DNA of 44,389 bases from contig DKQG01000015.1 of assembly GCA_002471575.1 (NCBI GenBank), forward strand, positions 65,919-110,307, written 5' to 3'. Positions 33,924 through 41,447 of the stretch are shown in pieces. How positions within the stretch are numbered: position 1 is the stretch's first letter; the number at the start of each line of letters is the position of its first letter. Source of the DNA: Alphaproteobacteria bacterium UBA7314 (GTDB lineage Bacteria > Pseudomonadota > Alphaproteobacteria > MPNO01 > UBA830). The position numbers were made by a program, and so were the translations under genes. A model generated the notes under the pieces. The model was given only the letters and a program-made list of their open reading frames with translations. It ran no database searches and was not told where the DNA came from.

Positions 33924-34820
33924 ATGACTTCCGACCCCACGTCCGGCCCATCCGGTTTAGGCGCGTTGAACCCTGCGCTCCAGGCGACGATCATCTCTGT
34001 AGCCGCGATGCTGCTTTTCAGCGTCGTGCCACCGTCGGTGCGTCTGCTATCGGACACGATGTCGTCATGGCAGATCGTATTCATCCGCGCGGTCTTCGGT
34101 ATCGCCGGGATCGGCGCCTATTTTCTCTGGACCGGACTTCACAAACTGAAGTCGCGGCAGATAAGGATTCACGTCGTCCGGTCGACCTTCAATTTCGTCG
34201 GGATGGTCATGTGGTTCTGGGCACTGGGGCACATTGAACTGGCAAAGGGAATCGCCATCCACTTCACGATGCCGCTGTTTATAGTGCTACTCGCCGTTAT
34301 CTTTCTGAAAGAACGCATCGGCCCATGGCGCATCACCGCGATGCTTTTGGGCTTCGGCGGGGTCCTCGTCATCCTGCGACCGGGCATGATCGACACCGGT
34401 TTGCCGGAACTCGCCATCCTGGGCTCGGCGATGCTGTATGGCGGCGCCGTCGTATTCCTGAAGAAAGTCGTGGAGAGCGAAACCCCGGCCGCCGTAACCT
34501 TCTACACCAACCTGTTCATGGCGCTCGGCTGCTTGATCCCGACGATCCTCCTGTGGGCGCCGATAACAACGGCGGACATCTTGCCGATCCTGGGTCTCGG
34601 TATCTGCGGGCTGTTTGCGCCGTTCATGGTCGCCGTGGCGCTGCGCAAGGCGGATGCCAGTTTGGTCGCCGCGTTCGACTTCCTGCGCCTGCCCTTCACC
34701 GCCCTGTTCGGCTTCCTGCTGTTCGCTGAAGTGCCGGACGAATTCGTGTGGCTGGGCGCCGCGATTATATTCGCCAGCACGTATTTCATCGCCCGTCGCG
34801 AGGCGAAAAAACAGGTCTGA
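33924..34820 (+). CDS. EamA/DMT-family transporter, array member 1
   Basis: A 298-residue transporter with two EamA repeats and about ten membrane helices. The first repeat ends with HFTMPLFIVLLAVIFLKER and the second with the conserved proline/acid loop FDFLRLPFTALFGFLLFAE. These proteins move metabolites such as amino acids, nucleosides or S-adenosylmethionine; the substrate cannot be read. It is the first of five head-to-tail paralogues and is most similar by eye to member 2, for example VPDEFVWLG against VPSEWVWIG. The predicted ATG at 33924 has no strong Shine-Dalgarno site. Confidence 0.92.
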   Translation: MTSDPTSGPSGLGALNPALQATIISVAAMLLFSVVPPSVRLLSDTMSSWQIVFIRAVFGIAGIGAYFLWTGLHKLKSRQIRIHVVRSTFNFVGMVMWFWALGHIELAKGIAIHFTMPLFIVLLAVIFLKERIGPWRITAMLLGFGGVLVILRPGMIDTGLPELAILGSAMLYGGAVVFLKKVVESETPAAVTFYTNLFMALGCLIPTILLWAPITTADILPILGLGICGLFAPFMVAVALRKADASLVAAFDFLRLPFTALFGFLLFAEVPDEFVWLGAAIIFASTYFIARREAKKQV

Positions 34821-34887
34821 GCCTGCCTCACGACCCCGCTCCGAAAATGATTAGCGCCACCCGCCGCAAAACCGGTAGGTTGCACCT

Positions 34888-35811
34888 ATGACTTCTCAGG
34901 GCGGCTCCTCCCCCAGTCCGGCTTCGTCGACGATACTGACCGGCGTCATCATTGCGGTGGCGTCGATGTTTCTGTTTTCGGCAACCCACACCTGCGTCCG
35001 TTTTCTGGCCGACACTATGACATCGCCGGAGATCGTGTTCTGGCGCATGCTGGTCAGCATGACGATCCTGATGCCGTATTTCGCGTGGAAAGGAATTCAC
35101 CTGCTGAAAACCCAACGGCCGGGTATGCATGCGATGCGCGCCGTCGTGAATTTCGGCGGCATGATCATGTGGTTCTACGCCATCGGAGTGGTGCCGCTCG
35201 GCAAGGCGGTGGCGATACACTTTACGCTGCCGCTGTTCCTGATCCTTCTTGCGGTCCTCTTTCTGGGAGAAAGGGTGGGTATCCGGCGCACCTGCGCGAC
35301 CGCCGCTGGATTCTGCGGCACCCTGGTAGTGCTTCAGCCCGGGAATCTGGCCGTCGGCTGGCCGGAAATGATGATCCTGGGATCAGCCGCGCTCTATGCA
35401 GGAACCGTGATCTTTCTCAAATTCATGGTGAAGACCGAAACGCCCTTGGCGCTGACCTTCTACACGAACTTCTTCATTCTCCTGCTCAGCATCCCGCTCA
35501 CCATATGGCTGTGGGTTCCGCCGACGGTGGACGACATTCTGCCCATTCTGTTCATTGGGGTTACGGGGACACTGGCCCCGTTCATGTATACCAGCGCGCT
35601 GCGGCTCGCCGATGCTAGCATCATCGGCCCAACTGATTTTCTGCGCCTGCCGATCACGTCGGGATTTGCATTCGCCCTGTTCGGCGAAGTGCCAAGCGAG
35701 TGGGTATGGATCGGCGGCGGGATCATCTTTCTGAGTACCTGGTACATAACCGTCCGAGAAAGCCGGTTGGAGAAACAACGCAAGGCGGACGACGCGGCAG
35801 GGGGCGCATGA
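34888..35811 (+). CDS. EamA/DMT-family transporter, array member 2
   Basis: A 307-residue ten-helix DMT carrier. Repeat 1 includes FSATHTCVRFLADTMTSPEI and HFTLPLFLILLAVLFLGERV; repeat 2 ends DFLRLPITSGFAFALFGEVP. The N-terminus has a short Ser/Pro-rich cytoplasmic stretch (SQGGSSPSPASS). AGG precedes the ATG by seven bases. It follows member 1 after 67 bases, the largest gap in the array, and its stop overlaps the start of member 3 by four bases, which implies translational coupling of the two. Confidence 0.92.
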   Translation: MTSQGGSSPSPASSTILTGVIIAVASMFLFSATHTCVRFLADTMTSPEIVFWRMLVSMTILMPYFAWKGIHLLKTQRPGMHAMRAVVNFGGMIMWFYAIGVVPLGKAVAIHFTLPLFLILLAVLFLGERVGIRRTCATAAGFCGTLVVLQPGNLAVGWPEMMILGSAALYAGTVIFLKFMVKTETPLALTFYTNFFILLLSIPLTIWLWVPPTVDDILPILFIGVTGTLAPFMYTSALRLADASIIGPTDFLRLPITSGFAFALFGEVPSEWVWIGGGIIFLSTWYITVRESRLEKQRKADDAAGGA

Positions 35812-36722
35812 CCGGCGGTATTGTGGACAAGTTCACCCGACTGCCGCCCAATCTGCGCGGCTTCATCTGGATCACACTATCCACCTTCGCCTTCATGTCG
35901 ATGGTAATGATCGTGCGGCACCTCGCCGACCGCTACAATACCGGCGAACTTGCCTTGTGGCGCGCGTTTATCGGTCTGTCGCTGCTAGCGCCTGTGTTTG
36001 CGCGTTCGGGCAGCGCATTGTTCCGCACCCGGAGATTCGGCTGGCACCTGTTCCGCAACCTGATGCATTTTGTCGGCGTGGCGGGCTGGTTCTACGCGAT
36101 ATCCCAGATCAACCTGTCGGTCGGTATGTCGCTTCAGTTCACGGTGCCGCTGTTCACCATCGTTCTCGCCATCATGTTTCTGGGCGAGCGGGTCGACACC
36201 GCCCGTTGGATCGCGACGTTCTTGGGGTTCGCCGGCGTGTTGATCATTCTGCGGCCGGGTCTCGAACCGGTGACGATGGCGGCCGTCGCCGCCATCGTTT
36301 CGGCGGCGGGATACGCCGGCGCAAACATCGCAACCAAGGTACTTATGCGGGACGGCACCAGCGACACTATCGTGTTCTATATGAACGTCATTCACCTTCC
36401 ACTAGCACTGATCGCGGCCTTGGCCATGGGCGGCATTAGCCTTCCGTCAATAGGCGACGTACCCTGGCTGATCGGCCTTGCGGCCAGCGCCACACTGGCG
36501 CACTGGCTGCTAGCTCGCGCGCTAGCGCTCGCGGACGCAAGCCTGATTATCATCGTCGATTTTACCAAACTGCCGTGGGTCACACTGGGCGCATTCGTCT
36601 TTTTCGGGGAAGTCCCCGTGGTCTGGGCATGGATCGGCGGGGCGGTTATCTTTGTCGCTACTCTCTACATCGTCCGTCGGGAAACTCGCGCCGCGAAGAC
36701 GGCCGCCCCGACGCACGACTGA
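35808..36722 (+). CDS. EamA/DMT-family transporter, array member 3
   Basis: A 304-residue DMT carrier. The ATG at 35808 (MTGGIVDKFTRLPP) in an ATGA overlap with member 2 is the right start; a longer frame from 35700 is in the wrong phase of member 2. Repeat 1 contains MIVRHLADRYNTGELALWRA and QFTVPLFTIVLAIMFLGERV; the second repeat ends DFTKLPWVTLGAFVFFGEVP, where the usual FLRLP has become FTKLP. This is the only member with lysine there, a possible sign of a changed substrate. Confidence 0.92.
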   Translation: MTGGIVDKFTRLPPNLRGFIWITLSTFAFMSMVMIVRHLADRYNTGELALWRAFIGLSLLAPVFARSGSALFRTRRFGWHLFRNLMHFVGVAGWFYAISQINLSVGMSLQFTVPLFTIVLAIMFLGERVDTARWIATFLGFAGVLIILRPGLEPVTMAAVAAIVSAAGYAGANIATKVLMRDGTSDTIVFYMNVIHLPLALIAALAMGGISLPSIGDVPWLIGLAASATLAHWLLARALALADASLIIIVDFTKLPWVTLGAFVFFGEVPVVWAWIGGAVIFVATLYIVRRETRAAKTAAPTHD

Positions 36723-36746
36723 CCCCGGCAAACGGATACCCAACCG

Positions 36747-37643
36747 ATGGCAGACCCCGCCGCGCAGACTGATCAACCGGCCAATAACGCGGTTCTCGCC
36801 GCCTGCTGGGTATTGGGAACGGCTGCTTCCTTCATTCTGATGATGATCGCCGTGCGCGAATTGTCGACCAATATGTCGAGCTTCGAGCTGCTTTCATTCC
36901 GGTCCCTGATCGGGATTCCAATTATGTGCCTGGTCGCCTGGCGGCTCGGTTTCGACAAGGTGAAGACGCGCCGGATCGGTATGCAGGTCAGCCGCAACGT
37001 GGTCCATTTCGGTGGCCAATGGTGCTGGGTGATCGGCATCACTCTGCTCCCCATGGCACACGTTACCGCACTGGAATTCACCATGCCGATGTGGACCGCC
37101 ATCATCGCCATGCTGTTTCTCGGTGAACAGGCGAAGTCCCACCGGATCATCGCCGTGGTGATGGGCATGGCGGGCGTTTTGGTGATCCTTCGCCCGGGGC
37201 TGGAGATCGTGACCGACGGGGCGCTGGTCGTCCTGCTGGGGGCTCTGTGCTACGGCATCTCCAACGTGATGATGAAATCGCTGACCGCGGATGACGCCCC
37301 CTGGGTCATCGTGTTCTGGATGCAGATCATCCAGCTGCCGCTGGCACTCTTACCAGCCGTGTTTTACTTCGACTGGGTGTGGCCGAGCTGGGCCGACGCG
37401 CCGTGGCTGCTGGCCATGGGGCTGACAGGGATGTCGGCGCATTTCTGCCTTGCCCGGGCCTTTCAACTTGCTGATGCCACCGTCTGCATTCCAGTCGATT
37501 TCGTACGCCTGCCGCTGGCCGCCTTTGTCGGCTGGCTCGTATATACCGAACAGGTCAGCGTCTGGGTTCTGGCAGGGGCAATACTGATATTCGCCGGGAA
37601 CTACTACTCTGTCTGGCGAGAAACCCGCGGGGTAAAACGGTAG
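36747..37643 (+). CDS. EamA/DMT-family transporter, array member 4
   Basis: A 298-residue DMT carrier starting 24 bases after member 3. Repeat 1 has IAVRELSTNMSSFELLSFRS and EFTMPMWTAIIAMLFLGEQA; repeat 2 has DFVRLPLAAFVGWLVYTEQV. In members 4 and 5 the first conserved acidic/basic segment is RELxTxMSxFE, unlike RxLxDxMxS in members 1-3. The array therefore divides into a 1-3 group and a 4-5 group. Its stop codon overlaps the GTG start of member 5 (TAGTG). Confidence 0.92.
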   Translation: MADPAAQTDQPANNAVLAACWVLGTAASFILMMIAVRELSTNMSSFELLSFRSLIGIPIMCLVAWRLGFDKVKTRRIGMQVSRNVVHFGGQWCWVIGITLLPMAHVTALEFTMPMWTAIIAMLFLGEQAKSHRIIAVVMGMAGVLVILRPGLEIVTDGALVVLLGALCYGISNVMMKSLTADDAPWVIVFWMQIIQLPLALLPAVFYFDWVWPSWADAPWLLAMGLTGMSAHFCLARAFQLADATVCIPVDFVRLPLAAFVGWLVYTEQVSVWVLAGAILIFAGNYYSVWRETRGVKR

Positions 37644-38518
37644 TGCCGCCATTATTTCAGGCTGTTTTGTGGTTCTGCGGGACCATGGCCGGATTTGCCG
37701 GAATGGCGATCTCGGCGCGCGAACTGCACACCACGATGTCGACCTTCGAAATCCTGTTTTTCAGGTCTCTAATCGGTGTACTGGTGGTTCTGCCGTTCAT
37801 CATGCGGAACCGGTTTCGCGATCTTCGTACGACGAAATTCCGTTTCCACGGATGCCGCGCGCTGGTCCAATTTTCGGCACAGCTGTGCTGGATGTACGGC
37901 ATCATCCACCTAACGCTGTCGGACCTGACCGCTATCGAATTCACGGTGCCCGTTTTCACGGCGGTTCTGGCGGTCATGTTTCTGGGCGAAACCATGTGGC
38001 GCCACAAATGGATCGCGACGCTGCTGGGATTCGTCGGCGTGCTGATCATCCTGCAGCCGGAGGGATCTGCGTTCAGCGTGGCGGGGTTCGTCATGCTACT
38101 CGGCTCAGCCCTGTATGCCGGGTCCGGCATATTCGTGAAATACCTCACTCGGACCGATACTCCGCAGGGCATCATCTTCTACATGAACGCGATGCAACTA
38201 CCGCTAGGGCTGATCCCCGCAGTCTTCATTTTCGGGTGGGTGACACCGGCACCTATCGATATCCCCTGGATACTGGCTTGGGGCCTGTCCGGCCTGTTTG
38301 CTCATTACACGATGGCCCGGGCGCTGAAGCTGGCGGATATCACGATCATTTTCCCGCTCGACTTCCTGCGTCTGCCCTTGATGGCGTTGCTCGGCTACCT
38401 CTTATACGCCGAGGCCATCAATCCCTGGACAGCCGTTGGAGGCATCGTCATCTTCGCGGCTAATTACTACGGCGTTCGGGAAGAAGCCCGCCGCGGCGAT
38501 GCGCCCCAAAGACATTGA
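37643..38518 (+). CDS. EamA/DMT-family transporter, array member 5
   Basis: A 291-residue DMT carrier. The GTG start at 37643 shares its G with the stop of member 4, so translation is probably re-initiated. Repeat 1 shows ISARELHTTMSTFEILFFRS and EFTVPVFTAVLAVMFLGETM; repeat 2 shows DFLRLPLMALLGYLLYAEAI. It closes the array, facing the end of the minus-strand zinc-ribbon gene, about 25 bases away. No hairpin terminator is obvious in that gap. Confidence 0.92.
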   Translation: MPPLFQAVLWFCGTMAGFAGMAISARELHTTMSTFEILFFRSLIGVLVVLPFIMRNRFRDLRTTKFRFHGCRALVQFSAQLCWMYGIIHLTLSDLTAIEFTVPVFTAVLAVMFLGETMWRHKWIATLLGFVGVLIILQPEGSAFSVAGFVMLLGSALYAGSGIFVKYLTRTDTPQGIIFYMNAMQLPLGLIPAVFIFGWVTPAPIDIPWILAWGLSGLFAHYTMARALKLADITIIFPLDFLRLPLMALLGYLLYAEAINPWTAVGGIVIFAANYYGVREEARRGDAPQRH

Positions 38519-38541
38519 GCGCGCATTGACGCTCTGGCATT

Positions 38542-38763
38542 TTACGACAGATAGACGATCAGGGAAAAGACGATCGCCGCTGTGATCAGCCATTTTTCCG
38601 GCCCGCCGAAGACCTGGAATGCCTTCACATGCTGATTGGTCTTATCCGGATTCGGGCTTCCGTCCGACATATACCGCAGATCCTTGCCGCAGGACCGGCA
38701 CTCGTCCGGAAACGACGTGACGTTTTTGCCGCAATGGGGGCAGTCGATCCAGTTGTCGACCAT
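38542..38763 (-). CDS. small zinc-ribbon membrane protein
   Basis: A 73-residue protein with a zinc ribbon near its N-terminus (CPHCGKN ... CRSCGKD) and one C-terminal membrane helix (WLITAAIVFSLIVYL). It is the last gene of the minus-strand operon; the start overlaps the glutathione transferase stop (TGATG). A GTG three bases upstream is possible. Function unknown. A tail-anchored orientation with the ribbon in the cytoplasm is likely because there is no N-terminal signal. Confidence 0.75.
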   Translation of the reverse strand: MVDNWIDCPHCGKNVTSFPDECRSCGKDLRYMSDGSPNPDKTNQHVKAFQVFGGPEKWLITAAIVFSLIVYLS

Positions 38764-39470
38764 CACTCCCGCTCGAACTGACCCGCGCCGAACAGCAGAT
38801 CGCGGGACTCGGGCGTCATCGCCTTCGATCCGCGTTTGTCGGCAAGCAATTCCATTCCCATTTGCACACCGGGTCGTGCCGACATTGCGTCGAACCAGCG
38901 TTTGACGCTGGGAAGTTCAGCCTTGTCGACCCCTTGGCGGCGCGACGACCGCGCCCATGGCCAGCAGGCCATGTCGGCGATGGAATAATCGTCGCCTCCC
39001 AGCCATTCGGCCTCCGTCAGGCGCTTATCCATCACGCCGTAAAGCCGGCGAACTTCGTTGGAATAGCGCTCCACGCCATAGGGCACGTCTTCGCCGCCCA
39101 TCGACTGTCGGAAATGATGCGCCTGCCCCGCCATGGGACCGAGACCACCCATCTGCCACATCAGCCATTCCATCACCGATTTCCGTCCGCGAAATTCGTC
39201 CGGACCGGGTAGGAAGCGGCCTTCCTTTTCGGCAAGATACATCAGAATGGCACCGGTTTCGAAGACGGAGACCGGATCGCCCCCGTCGGCCGGATCGTAA
39301 TCGACGATTGCCGGGATACGGTTGTTGGGGCTGATCCGGAGAAAATCCGGCGCGAACTGGTCGCCCGTGTTGATATCGACAGCGACGACATCGTTCTCCA
39401 GTCCGAGTTCGGCAATCAGTATTGACACCTTGTGTCCGTTCGGCGTTGGCCAGGTATACTGAGTGATCAT
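38763..39470 (-). CDS. glutathione S-transferase (YfcG/Ure2p-like)
   Basis: A 235-residue cytoplasmic glutathione transferase of the YfcG/GstB-type group. TPNGHKVSILIAELGL (about residues 9-24) is the diagnostic N-terminal segment in which Asn/Thr replaces the catalytic Tyr/Ser, and NNRIPAIVDYD with FETGAILMYLAEK completes the thioredoxin-like domain. The all-helical domain includes SIADMACWPWARS. Its ATG overlaps the stop of the dehydrogenase gene (ATGA), so it is translationally coupled to it. Role in the pathway is unknown; disulfide or thioether chemistry is typical. Confidence 0.92.
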   Translation of the reverse strand: MITQYTWPTPNGHKVSILIAELGLENDVVAVDINTGDQFAPDFLRISPNNRIPAIVDYDPADGGDPVSVFETGAILMYLAEKEGRFLPGPDEFRGRKSVMEWLMWQMGGLGPMAGQAHHFRQSMGGEDVPYGVERYSNEVRRLYGVMDKRLTEAEWLGGDDYSIADMACWPWARSSRRQGVDKAELPSVKRWFDAMSARPGVQMGMELLADKRGSKAMTPESRDLLFGAGQFERE

Positions 39471-40474
39471 ATTGCGGCCGCGATGGCCTTGCCGGCCTCT
39501 GCAGTGCCCGCGATAGCGCCGATGACCGCCGCGCTGGCCTCGCGTTCGCCGAAATGGTCAAGCATCAGCGCCGCCGACCATATCTGCGCAATGGGATTAG
39601 CGATCCCGCGGCCGAATATATCGGGCGCCGAGCCGTGGACGGGCTCGAACATCGACGGATAATCGCGTTCGGGATTGATATTTGCAGATGCGGCTACGCC
39701 GATGGACCCGGCTACGGCCGGCCCCAGATCGGAGAGGATATCGCCGAACAGGTTGGATCCGACGACGACGTCGAACCAGTCAGGGCTGGTGACAAACCGG
39801 GCCGTCAGGATATCGATGTGATACTGGTCGGTCTCGATATCAGGATAACTGGCCGCCATCGCGGCGAAGCGTTCGTCCCAATAAGGCATGGAATGAATGA
39901 TGCCGTTGGACTTGGTGGCCGATGTAACCTTTTTCGCAGGACGGGAAGCAGCCAACTCGAACGCGTAGCGCATGACCCGGTCGCACCCCCTGCGCGTGAA
40001 CACTGCCTGCTGGATGGCCATCTCTTCATCCGTGCCCTCGTACATCCGCCCGCCGATCTGGGAATACTCACCTTCGACGTTTTCGCGAACGATCATCATG
40101 TCGATATCTTCCGGTCCACGATTGGCGAGGGGCGATTGCACGCCGGGCAGCAACCGGGCGGGACGTAGGTTCACATACTGGAAGAATTCCCGCCGGATCT
40201 GGATCAGCATGCCCCACAACGACACATGATCAGGCACGCCCGGCATACCCACCGCGCCAAGGAAGACGGCGTCGAACCGGCGAAGCTGATCGACGCCGTC
40301 TTCGGGCATGATGCGCCCGGTCTTGTCGTAATCGTCGCAGTTCCAGCCGAACTCGGTGAACTCGTAGTCAACCCCGAATTTCGCACCGACTGCCTCCAGC
40401 GCACGTAGGCCTTCGCGCACAACCTCTTTGCCGATCCCGTCACCGGGAACGACCGCAATTTTGTAGCGTGCCAT
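39467..40474 (-). CDS. ttuC: tartrate/D-malate dehydrogenase-like decarboxylating enzyme
   Basis: A 335-residue NAD-dependent beta-decarboxylating dehydrogenase of the isopropylmalate/isocitrate family. The N-terminal GDGIGKEVV and the sequence FLGAVGMPGVPDHVSLWG, together with ENVEGEYSQIGGRMYEGTDE, are characteristic of the TtuC/DmlA (tartrate or D-malate) branch and not of leucine biosynthesis. Metal-binding NLFGDILSDLGPAVAGS and the NAD segment EPVHGSAPDI are intact. The ATG at 40474 overlaps the EamA stop by one base (TGATG); the extended frame to 40963 is antisense to the upstream gene. A 2-hydroxy dicarboxylate is the likely substrate; the exact one is uncertain. Confidence 0.9.
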   Translation of the reverse strand: MARYKIAVVPGDGIGKEVVREGLRALEAVGAKFGVDYEFTEFGWNCDDYDKTGRIMPEDGVDQLRRFDAVFLGAVGMPGVPDHVSLWGMLIQIRREFFQYVNLRPARLLPGVQSPLANRGPEDIDMMIVRENVEGEYSQIGGRMYEGTDEEMAIQQAVFTRRGCDRVMRYAFELAASRPAKKVTSATKSNGIIHSMPYWDERFAAMAASYPDIETDQYHIDILTARFVTSPDWFDVVVGSNLFGDILSDLGPAVAGSIGVAASANINPERDYPSMFEPVHGSAPDIFGRGIANPIAQIWSAALMLDHFGEREASAAVIGAIAGTAEAGKAIAAAI

Positions 40475-41298
40475 CAGTGCCCGCCCTTTCGTTCGAATAC
40501 GATCACATAATAGCTGGCGCAAAAGATAACCAGCGCCCCGATCCAGGTATAGATATCGGAACTTTCGCCGAACACGATCCAGCCGATTACCGCCGCCGTG
40601 ATCAACCGGGAAAAATCGAACGGCTGGACGACCCGCGCGTCCGCAACAGCTATCGCTCGAGTGATCGCATACTGCCCCAGCAGAGCGAACACGCCGACGC
40701 CGAGGATAGCGGGACCGTCGGCCCACGCAGGATCTGTCCAGTAAAACCAAGCCGGAACAGCTGAGAACACCAGCATCAGGATACTCACATAGGCGACGAT
40801 GACGGCCGCGGAATCGGTCCGCGACAGGGTTTTCATGCAGGTATTCACTCCGGCAAATAACACGCCGGTCGCAAGCGCCGCCAGCATGCCAAGATTTATT
40901 TCCTGAAACCCCGGTCGCAGGATAATTAGCGCACCGGCAAAGGCAACGCCGATCGCACCCCAAGTCCGCGGCCCTGCCTTTTCACCGAGTATCAGCATCG
41001 CTAGCAGGATGGTGAATATCGGCTGGATATACAGCAGCGCCGTATAGTCGGAGATTGGTATCTCGCTGACCGCGTAGAACCAGCACATCATGCCGCCATA
41101 GGTTAGACACGCCCGGATCGCATGTATGGGAAAAACGGTCGTTTTCATGACCGAGACTCCGTTGCGGGCGATCATCGGCATGATGAACGCGATGGCGATT
41201 AAAGCCCGCATGAACGCAAGCTGCGCCGTCGAATATTCAGACGACAATTCTCGGGTGCACACCGATGCAAGCGTGTATCCCGTCCCCGCGAGGATCAT
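40474..41298 (-). CDS. EamA/DMT-family transporter, sixth paralogue
   Basis: A 274-residue DMT carrier with about ten helices. Repeat 1 has CTRELSSEYSTAQLAFMRAL and YIQPIFTILLAMLILGEKAG; repeat 2 has FDFSRLITAAVIGWIVFGES. The predicted ATG at 41298 lies inside the first helix, shortening the usual N-terminus. In-frame codons upstream (LPSLHPVVAGPAW) look like the genuine start of the protein, but no start codon is seen before the palindromic repeat at 41356. The 5' end may have been disturbed by the repeat. It heads an overlapping operon with the dehydrogenase, transferase and zinc-ribbon genes and probably imports their substrate. Confidence 0.85.
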   Translation of the reverse strand: MILAGTGYTLASVCTRELSSEYSTAQLAFMRALIAIAFIMPMIARNGVSVMKTTVFPIHAIRACLTYGGMMCWFYAVSEIPISDYTALLYIQPIFTILLAMLILGEKAGPRTWGAIGVAFAGALIILRPGFQEINLGMLAALATGVLFAGVNTCMKTLSRTDSAAVIVAYVSILMLVFSAVPAWFYWTDPAWADGPAILGVGVFALLGQYAITRAIAVADARVVQPFDFSRLITAAVIGWIVFGESSDIYTWIGALVIFCASYYVIVFERKGGH

Positions 41299-41355
41299 CC
41301 AGGCTGGACCGGCGACAACCGGGTGCAGACTTGGGAGCGGGATTTTCAGAGCGCC

Positions 41356-41430
41356 GTCATCCCCGCGAAGGCGGGGATCTCCCGATGAATGAATGAAGCG
41401 GCAAAAGATTCCCGCTTTCGCGGGAAGAAC
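41356..41430. repeat. dispersed palindromic repeat, copy 3
   Basis: The best preserved copy: GTCATCCCCGCGAAGGCGGG (from 41356) and AGATTCCCGCTTTCGCGGGA (ending near 41425), with about 25 bases between the arms. It lies between the UbiD stop and the start of the sixth EamA gene. On the minus strand it could act as a terminator for ubiD. Confidence 0.75.
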
Positions 41431-41447
41431 AACACTAGAAAAATGAT

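Noticed and set aside
40475..40963. An N-terminal extension of the tartrate dehydrogenase-like gene
   Set aside because: It overlaps the sixth EamA gene in another frame; the standard family N-terminus begins at 40474.
15804..41430. CRISPR-like repeats
   Set aside because: The copies are kilobases apart, palindromic, and have no regular spacers or cas genes nearby.
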